DNA of 20,044 bases from Bacteroidales bacterium UBA714 (lineage in GTDB: Bacteria; Bacteroidota; Bacteroidia; Bacteroidales; UBA932). The stretch spans positions 1 to 20,044 of the forward strand of contig DBLW01000001.1 of NCBI GenBank assembly GCA_002298075.1, written 5' to 3'. A program made the position numbers and the translations under genes. This document shows positions 6,556-14,219 of this stretch, in pieces. Every line of letters begins with the position of its first letter. Within the stretch, counting starts at the first letter, position 1. Under the pieces are notes generated by a model that was not told the DNA's origin, did not search any database, and saw only the letters and a program-made list of their open reading frames with translations.

Positions 6556-9108
6556 ATGAAAAGAATTTCAGTGATAACCGCTGCCATGTGTTTTTTGCTG
6601 TTGCCGTTTTGTGCTTCAGCCCAGCGTTCCGAGCTTCTTTTGGAGAAGGGATGGAAATTTTTCCTTGGTGATGCAGAAGGGGCGTCTGACAAGTCTTATG
6701 ATGATTCCTCTTGGAAAGAAGTCTCTGTGCCTCATGACTGGGCCATCACTGGACCTTTTGACAGGAACAATGATCTCCAGAATGTAGCGGTGACACAGAA
6801 TTTCGAGACTCGGGCTTCAGTAAAGACCGGACGTACCGGAGGATTGCCTTATGTCGGCACGGGATGGTACAGGTGCACTTTCGATGCTCCGCAGGGCAAG
6901 AAGACCACACTTCTTTTTGACGGCGCGATGAGTGAGGCAAGGGTGTATGTGAACGGGCACTATGTCGGCTTCTGGCCTTACGGCTACAGTTCATTCCATT
7001 ATGACATCACTCCTTATCTCAACTCTGACGGAAAGGACAATGTGCTTGCGGTAAGGCTTGAGAACCGTCCGCAGTCTTCAAGATGGTATTCCGGTGCCGG
7101 GCTGTACAGGAATGTCCATCTGATATTCACATCCGAAGTGCATGTTCCGGTGTGGGGAACTCATGTCACGACTCCTCATGTGGAGAAGGACTTTGCTTCC
7201 GTGCACATGGAGACAAAGGTCGATGGAGCGGAGGGAAGGGCCTTGAAGATAGAGACTTCGCTTTATGCTCCGGACGGGACTGTTGCGGCGGAACGTACTT
7301 TTGCGGGAAAGACAGGAACCGGTCAGCCTATGGTTCAGAATTTCATCGTTGATTCTCCGGAACTTTGGTCTCCAGAGCATCCGGCCTTGTACCGAGCAGT
7401 GTCCAGGATTTATGCCGACGGTGTGCTTGCCGATGTTTATGAGACGTCTTTCGGAATACGCTCAATAGAATTTGTCACTGAGAAAGGATTTTTCCTGAAC
7501 GGCGGTCACCGCAAATTCCAGGGGGTATGCAATCATCATGACTTGGGACCTTTGGGAGCGGCAGTCAATGTGTCCGCGCTCAGGCATCAGCTCCTGATGC
7601 TTAAGGACATGGGCTGTGATGCTGTCAGGACATCGCACAATATGCCGGCTCCCGAGCTTGTGCGCCTGTGTGATGAGCTTGGACTGATGATGATGATTGA
7701 GCCGTTTGACGAGTGGGATATTGCCAAATGCACAAACGGCTATCACAGGTTCTTTAATGAGCCGTCTGATGTGCCGGGAATGACATGGGCGGAAAGGGAC
7801 ATGGTGAATATGCTTCATCAGTGGCGCAACAATCCTTGTGTGGTAATGTGGAGCATCGGGAATGAGGTGCCGACGCAATGCAGCGCGGACGGCTACAAGG
7901 TGGCAAAGTTCCTGCAGGACATCTGTCACCGTGAGGACCCGTCCAGGCCATGCACATGCGGAATGGACCAGGTCTCATGTGTCCTTGACAATGGCTTTGC
8001 GGCCCTGATTGACATTCCGGGCCTGAATTACAGGACTTTCCGATATCTTGAGGCATATGAGAATCTGCCTCATGGTTTTGTGCTGGGGTCGGAGACTGCT
8101 TCGACAGTCAGTTCAAGGGGTGTGTATAAGCTTCCTGCCAAGAAGCGCTTCGGAGCTGTTGACAGCGACCACCACTGCTCCGCATATGATCTTGACGCAT
8201 GTTCGTGGTCGAATGTACCTGATATAGACTTTGCCCTTGCTGACGATTACGGGTGGACAATGGGACAGTTTGTATGGACAGGCTTTGATTATCTTGGAGA
8301 GCCGTCTCCATATGATACCGACTCTTGGCCGAATCACAGCTCGATGTTCGGAATAATTGACCTCGCGTCAATACCGAAGGACAGGTTCTATCTTTACAGA
8401 AGCGTTTGGAACAGGACGGAGCCGACACTTCATGTGCTTCCGCATTGGAACTGGAAAGGGCATGAGGGCGAGCAGGTGCCTGTTTATGTATATACTTCGT
8501 GGCCGGAAGCGGAGCTTTTCGTAAATGGAGTCAGCTATGGACGCATGCGCAAAGAGCCTTCTCCAGTGTCAGATGGATATGTGCCTGCTGATACGGCACG
8601 TATGGCAAAGGGATTTCAGGATGAGAATCATGAAGGACGCTACAGGCTCATGTGGAATGATGTCGTTTATCAGCCCGGAGAACTGCGTGTGGTAGCATAT
8701 GACAACTGCGGCAAGGAAGTGGGGGAGAAGGTCGTGAAAACGGCAGGAAAACCGCATCATCTGGAGATTTCTTCTGGCCTTGGCTTTATCGGAAAGGATG
8801 AGGTTCCGGTCTTGAAGGCTGACGGCAAGGACCTGGCTTATTTTACAGTCAAGGTAGTGGACAAGGACGGAAACCTGTGCCCGTCGGATTCGAGGCTTGT
8901 TGAGTTTGATGTCTGCGGAGCCGCCTCATACAGGGCTGCTGCCAATGGTGACCCGACGTGTCTTGACATTTTTCATGAGCCCCGGATGCACGCCTTCTCA
9001 GGTATGCTGACCGTGATTGTGCAGGCAGGAGAGAAAGACGGAGAAGCTGTCCTGACTGCCAGATCCAAAGGATTGAAGCCGGCAAGGGTTGCCGTGAAAG
9101 TGGAATAA
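6556..9108 (+). CDS. Secreted glycoside hydrolase family 2 enzyme (beta-galactosidase-like)
   Basis: An 850-residue exported glycosidase with a signal peptide (cleavage after CASA, about residue 22). The domain order is the GH2 sugar-binding jelly roll (about 26-195), an Ig-like domain (about 200-305), a TIM barrel (about 307-600), a DUF4982 domain (from about 634) and a C-terminal beta domain (about 730-850). The acid/base is Glu437 in SIGNEVP. The nucleophile is predicted as Glu513 in VLGSETAS, 76 residues later. The conserved GVCNHHDLGPLGAAV and VRTSHNMPAPEL motifs are present. This architecture is typical of Bacteroidales beta-galactosidases acting on plant or host glycans, but substrate cannot be deduced. 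No SusC/SusD pair is nearby, so it is not in an obvious polysaccharide utilisation locus. It starts 36 bases after the M48 gene and ends at a strong terminator. Confidence 0.93.
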   Translation: MKRISVITAAMCFLLLPFCASAQRSELLLEKGWKFFLGDAEGASDKSYDDSSWKEVSVPHDWAITGPFDRNNDLQNVAVTQNFETRASVKTGRTGGLPYVGTGWYRCTFDAPQGKKTTLLFDGAMSEARVYVNGHYVGFWPYGYSSFHYDITPYLNSDGKDNVLAVRLENRPQSSRWYSGAGLYRNVHLIFTSEVHVPVWGTHVTTPHVEKDFASVHMETKVDGAEGRALKIETSLYAPDGTVAAERTFAGKTGTGQPMVQNFIVDSPELWSPEHPALYRAVSRIYADGVLADVYETSFGIRSIEFVTEKGFFLNGGHRKFQGVCNHHDLGPLGAAVNVSALRHQLLMLKDMGCDAVRTSHNMPAPELVRLCDELGLMMMIEPFDEWDIAKCTNGYHRFFNEPSDVPGMTWAERDMVNMLHQWRNNPCVVMWSIGNEVPTQCSADGYKVAKFLQDICHREDPSRPCTCGMDQVSCVLDNGFAALIDIPGLNYRTFRYLEAYENLPHGFVLGSETASTVSSRGVYKLPAKKRFGAVDSDHHCSAYDLDACSWSNVPDIDFALADDYGWTMGQFVWTGFDYLGEPSPYDTDSWPNHSSMFGIIDLASIPKDRFYLYRSVWNRTEPTLHVLPHWNWKGHEGEQVPVYVYTSWPEAELFVNGVSYGRMRKEPSPVSDGYVPADTARMAKGFQDENHEGRYRLMWNDVVYQPGELRVVAYDNCGKEVGEKVVKTAGKPHHLEISSGLGFIGKDEVPVLKADGKDLAYFTVKVVDKDGNLCPSDSRLVEFDVCGAASYRAAANGDPTCLDIFHEPRMHAFSGMLTVIVQAGEKDGEAVLTARSKGLKPARVAVKVE

Positions 9109-9151
9109 AACAGAATCCCCGGTCTGATGAAAAGACCGGGGATTCTGTTTT
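9107..9151. terminator. Bidirectional terminator between the convergent GH2 gene and rpmH
   Basis: A perfect 19-bp stem (9107-9125 with 9133-9151) encloses the 7-base loop GATGAAA. The stem begins AAAACAG and ends CTGTTTT, so each strand gives a GC-rich hairpin followed by a U-tract. It lies exactly between the GH2 stop at 9108 and the rpmH stop at 9156, ending transcription from both sides. Confidence 0.92.
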
Positions 9152-9155
9152 ATTA

Positions 9156-9308
9156 TCAATATCTGTCCTCAGATGATACTGTAAGTTTCTTGCGGCCATG
9201 ACGGCGGCGTGCTGCCAATACGCGACGTCCGTTCGGAGTCGACATGCGCTCGCGGAATCCGTGTTTGTTGCGGCGCTTGCGCTGTGATGGTTGGAATGTT
9301 CTTTTCAT
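9156..9308 (-). CDS. rpmH: 50S ribosomal protein L34
   Basis: A 50-residue, highly basic protein of the large ribosomal subunit. It starts MKRTFQPSQRKRRNKHGFR and continues RMSTPNGRRVLAARR, the nearly invariant L34 sequence. The length is normal for Bacteroidota (about 50-52 residues). The ATG complements 9306-9308 and the TGA complements 9156-9158. It has its own well-formed promoter immediately upstream and a terminator just after its stop, so it is likely transcribed alone. The usual bacterial partner rnpA is not adjacent here. Confidence 0.97.
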   Translation of the reverse strand: MKRTFQPSQRKRRNKHGFRERMSTPNGRRVLAARRRHGRKKLTVSSEDRY

Positions 9309-9348
9309 TATTTCTTGTTTTTATATTTTCGCGTATAAAATGGGAGTG

Positions 9349-9379
9349 CAAAGGTAGTCTTTTTCAATTTATTTGCAAA
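9349..9379 (-). promoter_or_regulatory. Bacteroides-type promoter for rpmH
   Basis: On the minus strand, TTTG (complement of 9376-9379) and TACCTTTG (complement of 9349-9356) are separated by 19 bp. Both elements match the TTTG/TAnnTTTG consensus exactly. The predicted leader is about 35 bases. This is one of the two best promoter matches in the window and fits a highly expressed ribosomal protein gene. Confidence 0.85.
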
Positions 9380-9431
9380 ATATTTTGAAAACACTTTTAA
9401 AAAGCAATGTGTTTTTTGTCGGAAAACAGCT

Positions 9432-10094
9432 TTATTCAATGAATATGACCATCTTTTCGTTGAAGAATGAATCGTTGCTCCAGCTGTTTATCGGCCATGT
9501 GTGGACAGAGCCTTTCCTCATGTTGAACTTGCCCATCATCACTGCGATTTCCTCCACTATGTCGCCTCCTTTAAGGTAGAATATTCCGCTGCGGTATTTT
9601 CCCTTTACCCATGGCATGAAGTTCTCCAATGATGTCACCGCCCTTGAGACAACATAGTCGAACGTCTCTTCGAGAGATTCAGCCCTCGCGTTCACTGTAG
9701 TGACATTCCGGAGCTCCAGCTCTTTGGCTGCCTCGGATGCGACGATTATTTTCTTCCCGATGGAGTCACAAAGCGTGAATCGGCACTTTGGGAACATGAT
9801 TGCGAGAGGTATGCCGGGGAAGCCGCCTCCCGTGCCGAGGTCAAGTATGCTTGCCCCCTTGTCGCACAGTGTGCCGTAAACATCCGGCATTTGCGTCTTT
9901 ATGAATGCGGCAATGCATAGCGAGTGCATTACATGATGCCTGTAAAGCTGGTCTATGTCTTTTCTTGAAATCACATTGATTTTTGAGTTCCATTCACGGT
10001 AAACCGCTTCCATTCTGCGGAACTGTTCAATCTGCTCCGGAGTTATCTCCGGGAACTTCTCCTGTATCTCCTGTCTGAATTGTTCAAATGTCAT
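9432..10094 (-). CDS. rsmG: 16S rRNA (guanine527-N7)-methyltransferase RsmG
   Basis: This 220-residue SAM-dependent methyltransferase modifies G527 in the 530 loop of 16S rRNA. The SAM-binding motif I is LDLGTGGGFPGIPLAI, followed by the acidic strand RFTLCDSIGKK and the VVSRAVTSLENF motif characteristic of the GidB/RsmG family. The N-terminal region (WNSKINVISRKDIDQLYRHHVMHSL) is also typical. The length matches the family (about 205-220). It is the last gene of the polA-sigma-rsmG run on the minus strand, 56 bases after the sigma factor stop. Identification is firm. Confidence 0.95.
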   Translation of the reverse strand: MTFEQFRQEIQEKFPEITPEQIEQFRRMEAVYREWNSKINVISRKDIDQLYRHHVMHSLCIAAFIKTQMPDVYGTLCDKGASILDLGTGGGFPGIPLAIMFPKCRFTLCDSIGKKIIVASEAAKELELRNVTTVNARAESLEETFDYVVSRAVTSLENFMPWVKGKYRSGIFYLKGGDIVEEIAVMMGKFNMRKGSVHTWPINSWSNDSFFNEKMVIFIE

Positions 10095-10150
10095 GGCATG
10101 TCTTTTTGGGGTTCAACTCCTTCATCTTTCCGGGGCCGTGCCCGTCAGAG

Positions 10151-10750
10151 CTAAAGCAGCTCGTCGGAATAGTCCATCATTTTTAGCAGCTGCGCCTTGG
10201 CTCTCCGTATTTTTGTCTTTACAGTGTTTATCGGCATTTCCAGGGCATCTGCAATCTCCTTATATCCGAAATTGTCAATCAGATTCATCTTGGCCACGGT
10301 CCTGTAGTCGTCTTTCAGCTTTTCAATGTTGTTCAGCCACTTGTCATATTCCTGCTGGTTGATAATGTCCTCCTCAGGGTTATGCATGGTTGCCGGGATG
10401 TCGTTCAGTTCCGCCAGTTCCTCGTTGATGGATGTGGTAGGCATGTTCGTCTTCTCGCGGTCATGCCTGCTCAGGTGGTCAAAGGCAGTGTTCCTGGCTA
10501 TCCTGTAAAGCCATGTGGAGAATTTGTATTCAGGATTGTATGTGGCTATCTGGCTGAAAGCTTTCTGAAAACTTTCGAGACAGATGTCCTCTATGTCCTC
10601 CTTCTGTGAAGCATATCTGGAAATATGGTTCTTGACACCTGCATTGTAGCGCGTATATAGCACGATGAATGCTGCCTGGTTCTGCTCTATGGCCAGGCGC
10701 ACAAGGTCCGTGTCTGAAAGATTAGTGAGCTTCGAGCCAGTTGTTTCCAT
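10151..10750 (-). CDS. ECF-type RNA polymerase sigma factor
   Basis: A 199-residue sigma-70 family protein of the ECF group. Region 2 spans about residues 25-100, with the core-binding and -10 recognition helices around EDIEDICLESFQKAF and FSTWLYRIARNTAFDHL. Region 4 lies at about 140-190, with a helix-turn-helix NFGYKEIADALEMPINTVKTKIRRAK. Regions 1 and 3 are absent, as expected. Its first 29 bases overlap the 3' end of polA in another frame, so translation is probably coupled. No membrane anti-sigma factor follows, since the next gene is rsmG. The signal and regulon are unknown. A conserved polA-linked sigma factor would suggest a growth-related role rather than a SusCD-linked FecI-type role, but this is inference. 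Confidence 0.92.
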   Translation of the reverse strand: METTGSKLTNLSDTDLVRLAIEQNQAAFIVLYTRYNAGVKNHISRYASQKEDIEDICLESFQKAFSQIATYNPEYKFSTWLYRIARNTAFDHLSRHDREKTNMPTTSINEELAELNDIPATMHNPEEDIINQQEYDKWLNNIEKLKDDYRTVAKMNLIDNFGYKEIADALEMPINTVKTKIRRAKAQLLKMMDYSDELL

Positions 10751-13397
10751 GATTGCATTCTACTGTTAAAGGTATTGACAGGCTTACCACATTCTCCATT
10801 TCCTCTCTTGCAATCTGCTCCAGGAGCCCTACTTCAGGCCCGGCTGCGTCAAATACAAGCTCGTCATGAATCTGCAGTATCATCCTGCTCTTGAGATTCT
10901 CTTCTCTGATGCGCTTGTCCACATTTATCATGGCAAGCTTTATTATATCTGCTGAAGTTCCCTGTATCGGGGCGTTTATGGCATTCCTTTCAGCCAGCGC
11001 TCTCACCGTGCCGTTCTTTGAGTTGATGTCCGGAAGATATCTCCTGCGTCCGAAGATGGTTTCAACATAGCCGGTTTCCTTTGCCGCTGCGATCGTGTCC
11101 GCGATATATGAGGATATGGCCGGGAAATTTGCGAAATAGTCGTCTATTATCTTCTTGGCTTCAGCACGTCCGATTTTCAGGCGTTGAGCAAGTCCGAATG
11201 AGGAGATGCCGTACATTATGCCGAAATTGGCTGTCTTTGCAATGCGCCTCTGGTCTGCGGTGACGTCCTTTATGTCAACCCCGAAAATTTTAGAAGCCGT
11301 CAGAGCATGCACATCCATCCCTTCCTTGAAAGCCTGGATAAGGTGCCGGTCGCAGCTCAGATGAGCCATGATTCTCAGCTCAATCTGAGAATAGTCGGCT
11401 GACACTATCTGTCCTCCTGGAGTTCCCGGCACGAAAGCCTTCCTTATTTTCTTTCCGCGTTCAGTGCGTATCGGGATGTTCTGGAGATTCGGCTTTGATG
11501 AACTCAGCCTTCCTGTTGCCGTCAGGGCCTGGTTGAAGGTAGTGTGTATCTTCCCGGTGACAGGTGAGATGTAGGTCGGCAGAGGGTCTATGTATGTCGA
11601 AAGCAGTTTCTTGACGCCTCTGTATTCGAGAATCTCGTTTATTATCGGATGCTTGTGCTCAAGCGCGCTGAGAGTGTCTTCGTCTGTAGGATAGACATAT
11701 CTGACACCGGTCTTGGGCTTGATCTTAGGGTCAAGCTGGAGCTTTTCGAACAAGAGAGCACCTATCTGCTTTGGTGAAAGTATGTTCAGTTCCGGCTCTC
11801 CTGCCATCTCGCGCACCTTCTCCTGTATGGCGTTCATTTCAGTCGCAAGTCCAGAAGAGTATCTGCGCAATTGCACAAGGTCGATTTTGACACCTTCCCT
11901 TTCCATTTTTGACAACACCTTGCCGAGCGGCTCCTCCATGTCGTCATAAAGCTTCCTCAGGCCGAGCTCTCCCATTTCCTCCCAGATTTTTTCTCCGAGC
12001 AGGCATGTCGCAGCCGCTTCCTGGCGCCTGCTTGCCGAGGTGTCTTCTTCAGGAATCTCATCGAAAAGCGTCATGGGGGCTTGAGACTTCTTCTCCTGGG
12101 CGGACTCATCTATGCTGATGCCAAGATATGTCTTTGCAAGAATCTCTATCTTGTGGCTTTTTTCCGGATTGATAAGATAATGCATTAGTCCGATGTCGAG
12201 CCATTTGCCTTCCAGCTGAATGCCGTTGCAGGCCAGCATATTGCTTTGCAGCTTCAGGTCATATCCGCACTTGGTCACCTCCTTGTCTGATATCAGCTGA
12301 ATGAAATCCTGTGCCGTGCCTTCAGCAACAATGCACTGAGGCTCAGCCTCCTGGATGTCTTTTGTCCTTACAGCTACGGTGACTTTTCTTATTGGAGTGA
12401 ACATCTCGTCATGTTCGCCTTCAGTGATAATCGCGCACCTTCCGCTCTCTTTTGCCATCTTGATGATTTGTGCTGGCTCAGCTTCCAGGCAATTGATGGT
12501 GCGGCTCTGCTCTTGCGTGGCAGATTTGGCATGGCCGATATATTTGAGCAGCGACCCGAACTCGTATTTCTCGAAAAGGTCAGCTACCTCCGGGGCGTAT
12601 TCACATGTTACTGCCATTTCCCCGGTCGGAACGTCAATCTGCATGTCGGTCTTTATTGTGACCAGCTCATGGCTCATCTCGACGTGGCCCCGTGCATTTT
12701 CAAAGGCCTCACGCTGCCTTGGCGTCAGTTCTTCCAGATGGCTGTAGATATTTGAAATGGAGCCGAACTTCGACACGAGCTTCCCGGCACCGACTTCTCC
12801 TACCCCCTTTATGCCTGGCACGTTGTCTGAGGTGTCGCCACATATGGTAAGAATGTCAATTACCTGCTCAGGCCTGCTGATTCCGTATTTGGCACAGATT
12901 TTCTCGACGTCAACAAGTTCACTTTCCGAGCCTGACTTGCCTGGCTTGAACTGGAATATGTTCTCTGAAATCAGCTGCCCGTAATCTTTGTCAGGCGTTA
13001 CCATATATACCTTGAATCCCTCTCTCTCGGCACGTTTGGCCATGGAGCCTATCACATCGTCCGCCTCGAAGCCTTTTTCCATCAGGACAGGGATGCGCAT
13101 AGCAAGGCACAGCTCGCACAGAGGCTCAAGCGCGTCTATGATAAGCTGGGGAGTCTCATCCCTGGTGCCTTTGTATTCCGGATATATCTTATGTCTGAAT
13201 GTTCCTCCAGGAGGGTCGAATGCTACGGCGAGATGTGTCGGCTTTTCTTTCTCAATCAGTTCGAGCACGTATTTCGTGAATCCGAATAGAATCGACATGT
13301 CCGCGCCTTTGGAATTTATCATCGGATGACGCAGAAATGCGTAGTACATTTTGAAGACCAGTGCGTGTCCGTCGATAAGAAAAAGTCTGTTTCCCAT
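10722..13397 (-). CDS. polA: DNA polymerase I (5' nuclease and polymerase intact; 3'-5' exonuclease site degenerate)
   Basis: An 891-residue replication and repair polymerase. The 5'-3' nuclease domain (about 1-295) keeps its acidic residues (FLIDGHALVF, VAFDPPGGTFR, GFEADDV, TPDKDYGQL, GDTSDNVPGI). The polymerase domain keeps motif A SADYSQIELR (Asp668), motif B RRIAKTANFGIMYG and motif C IHDELVF (Asp845, Glu846). The middle 3'-5' exonuclease domain (about 310-480) is present in length, but the DxE of motif I is replaced by CAIITEGEHD. The NxxxD of motif II reads DLKLQ, and the YxxxD region reads RRQEAAAT, so proofreading is probably absent. I chose the ATG at 13397 (MGNRLFLIDGHALVF). An in-frame start 12 codons upstream would lie across the promoter box. 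The 3' end overlaps the sigma factor gene. Confidence 0.95.
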   Translation of the reverse strand: MGNRLFLIDGHALVFKMYYAFLRHPMINSKGADMSILFGFTKYVLELIEKEKPTHLAVAFDPPGGTFRHKIYPEYKGTRDETPQLIIDALEPLCELCLAMRIPVLMEKGFEADDVIGSMAKRAEREGFKVYMVTPDKDYGQLISENIFQFKPGKSGSESELVDVEKICAKYGISRPEQVIDILTICGDTSDNVPGIKGVGEVGAGKLVSKFGSISNIYSHLEELTPRQREAFENARGHVEMSHELVTIKTDMQIDVPTGEMAVTCEYAPEVADLFEKYEFGSLLKYIGHAKSATQEQSRTINCLEAEPAQIIKMAKESGRCAIITEGEHDEMFTPIRKVTVAVRTKDIQEAEPQCIVAEGTAQDFIQLISDKEVTKCGYDLKLQSNMLACNGIQLEGKWLDIGLMHYLINPEKSHKIEILAKTYLGISIDESAQEKKSQAPMTLFDEIPEEDTSASRRQEAAATCLLGEKIWEEMGELGLRKLYDDMEEPLGKVLSKMEREGVKIDLVQLRRYSSGLATEMNAIQEKVREMAGEPELNILSPKQIGALLFEKLQLDPKIKPKTGVRYVYPTDEDTLSALEHKHPIINEILEYRGVKKLLSTYIDPLPTYISPVTGKIHTTFNQALTATGRLSSSKPNLQNIPIRTERGKKIRKAFVPGTPGGQIVSADYSQIELRIMAHLSCDRHLIQAFKEGMDVHALTASKIFGVDIKDVTADQRRIAKTANFGIMYGISSFGLAQRLKIGRAEAKKIIDDYFANFPAISSYIADTIAAAKETGYVETIFGRRRYLPDINSKNGTVRALAERNAINAPIQGTSADIIKLAMINVDKRIREENLKSRMILQIHDELVFDAAGPEVGLLEQIAREEMENVVSLSIPLTVECNHGNNWLEAH

Positions 13398-13421
13398 GGG
13401 GCTCTTATAAAAAATGAACCC

Positions 13422-13429
13422 CAAAGATA
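13422..13429 (-). promoter_or_regulatory. Putative -7 promoter element for polA
   Basis: On the minus strand TATCTTTG (complement of 13422-13429) matches TAnnTTTG exactly. It lies about 25 bases before the chosen polA ATG and within the 68-base gap after the ABC ATPase gene. No good TTTG -33 element is found at the right distance (only GCTG with an 18-bp spacer), so the call is moderate. Confidence 0.45.
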
Positions 13430-13465
13430 GCAAAAGTTTCGTTTTCTCAGCTTTTTGCCTAAAAG

Positions 13466-14215
13466 TTATTTCAAATTTTCTTCACCTTGAATGCTGGCTT
13501 GCCGGATGAATGCGTCCGGATTCTTGAAAATGCCCGCTACGGCTTTCTGCATCTCATCGGGCTTTCCATCCTCACAAGCACAGCGGAATATCCCGTCCGC
13601 TCCGAGCGCAAGCACCTTGCCGCATACAGCCAGCCCTTCTGCCAGGTCGTGGGTGGAAAATATTACGGCTGGGCGTCCTGGCATGCCGCAGATTTCCTTG
13701 AGAGTGCCCATGACTGCAATACGGTTCTCCGCATCAAGAAAAGCAGTGGGCTCGTCCAGCAGGATTACCGGTGCGCGCCTTACAAGGGCCGAAGCTATCG
13801 CCGCCTTCTGGAATTCACCGTCGCTCAGCGTGGAAATGTCCCTGCCGGCAAGATTGTCAAGGCAAAGGCGCGAAAGAGCATTGCCGATGGCAGCCTCGTC
13901 TTCCGGAGCCAGCCTGCCTCCGAGGTCGCTTTGGCTGTAACAGCTGATTCTTACGAAGTCCCTTAGGGTGAATCCTTTGACTTTCGGTATGCGTGACGGT
14001 ATCATTACAATCCCGTTAGAGCCTTTGCCGCTTCTTGCCTTCATGCCTGCAATGGCCCGCAGCAGGGTGGTCTTTCCGCTTCCGTTCGCCCCGCAGAGCA
14101 TTATGCAGTCACCTTCGCGGACATCGAAAGAAACGCCGCGGTAAAATATCTTCCCCTCATGCCCGATGGTCATGCCCCTGACTTCGAGAAGTGTATTTCC
14201 TGTTATATTTTCCAT
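13466..14215 (-). CDS. ABC transporter ATP-binding protein, FecE/BtuD type
   Basis: A 249-residue cytoplasmic ATPase, the energising subunit of a metal-chelate or cobalamin importer judging by its FecCD-type partner. Walker A is GANGSGKTT (42-50). The signature is LSDGE (130-134) instead of the usual LSGGE. Walker B is VILLDEPT with Asp154 and Glu155, and the switch histidine is in STHD (His189). Where a Q-loop glutamine is expected (as in VPQ), the sequence reads VMIPSRIPKVKGFT, so the glutamine seems to be replaced. The gene starts 4 bases after the permease stop, and it is the last gene of the operon that begins at 17936. No periplasmic binding protein or TonB receptor is present nearby, so the substrate (iron-siderophore, haem or cobalamin) cannot be assigned. 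Confidence 0.88.
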   Translation of the reverse strand: MENITGNTLLEVRGMTIGHEGKIFYRGVSFDVREGDCIMLCGANGSGKTTLLRAIAGMKARSGKGSNGIVMIPSRIPKVKGFTLRDFVRISCYSQSDLGGRLAPEDEAAIGNALSRLCLDNLAGRDISTLSDGEFQKAAIASALVRRAPVILLDEPTAFLDAENRIAVMGTLKEICGMPGRPAVIFSTHDLAEGLAVCGKVLALGADGIFRCACEDGKPDEMQKAVAGIFKNPDAFIRQASIQGEENLK

Positions 14216-14219
14216 GTGG

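Noticed and set aside
9388..9415. AT-rich hairpin AAAACAC / GTGTTTT between rsmG and rpmH
   Set aside because: A 7-bp, mostly A-T stem with a 14-base loop is too weak to call a terminator for rsmG. It may be chance in AT-rich sequence.
13402..13423. Possible hairpin (GGGGTTC / GAGCCCC, minus strand) before the polA start
   Set aside because: Its 5' arm overlaps the predicted -7 box, so it would not be fully within the transcript. There is no sign of conserved leader structure.
13487..13966. Open frames of about 150 codons on the plus strand opposite the ABC ATPase
   Set aside because: They are opposite a gene with complete Walker and signature motifs and have no family-like features of their own.
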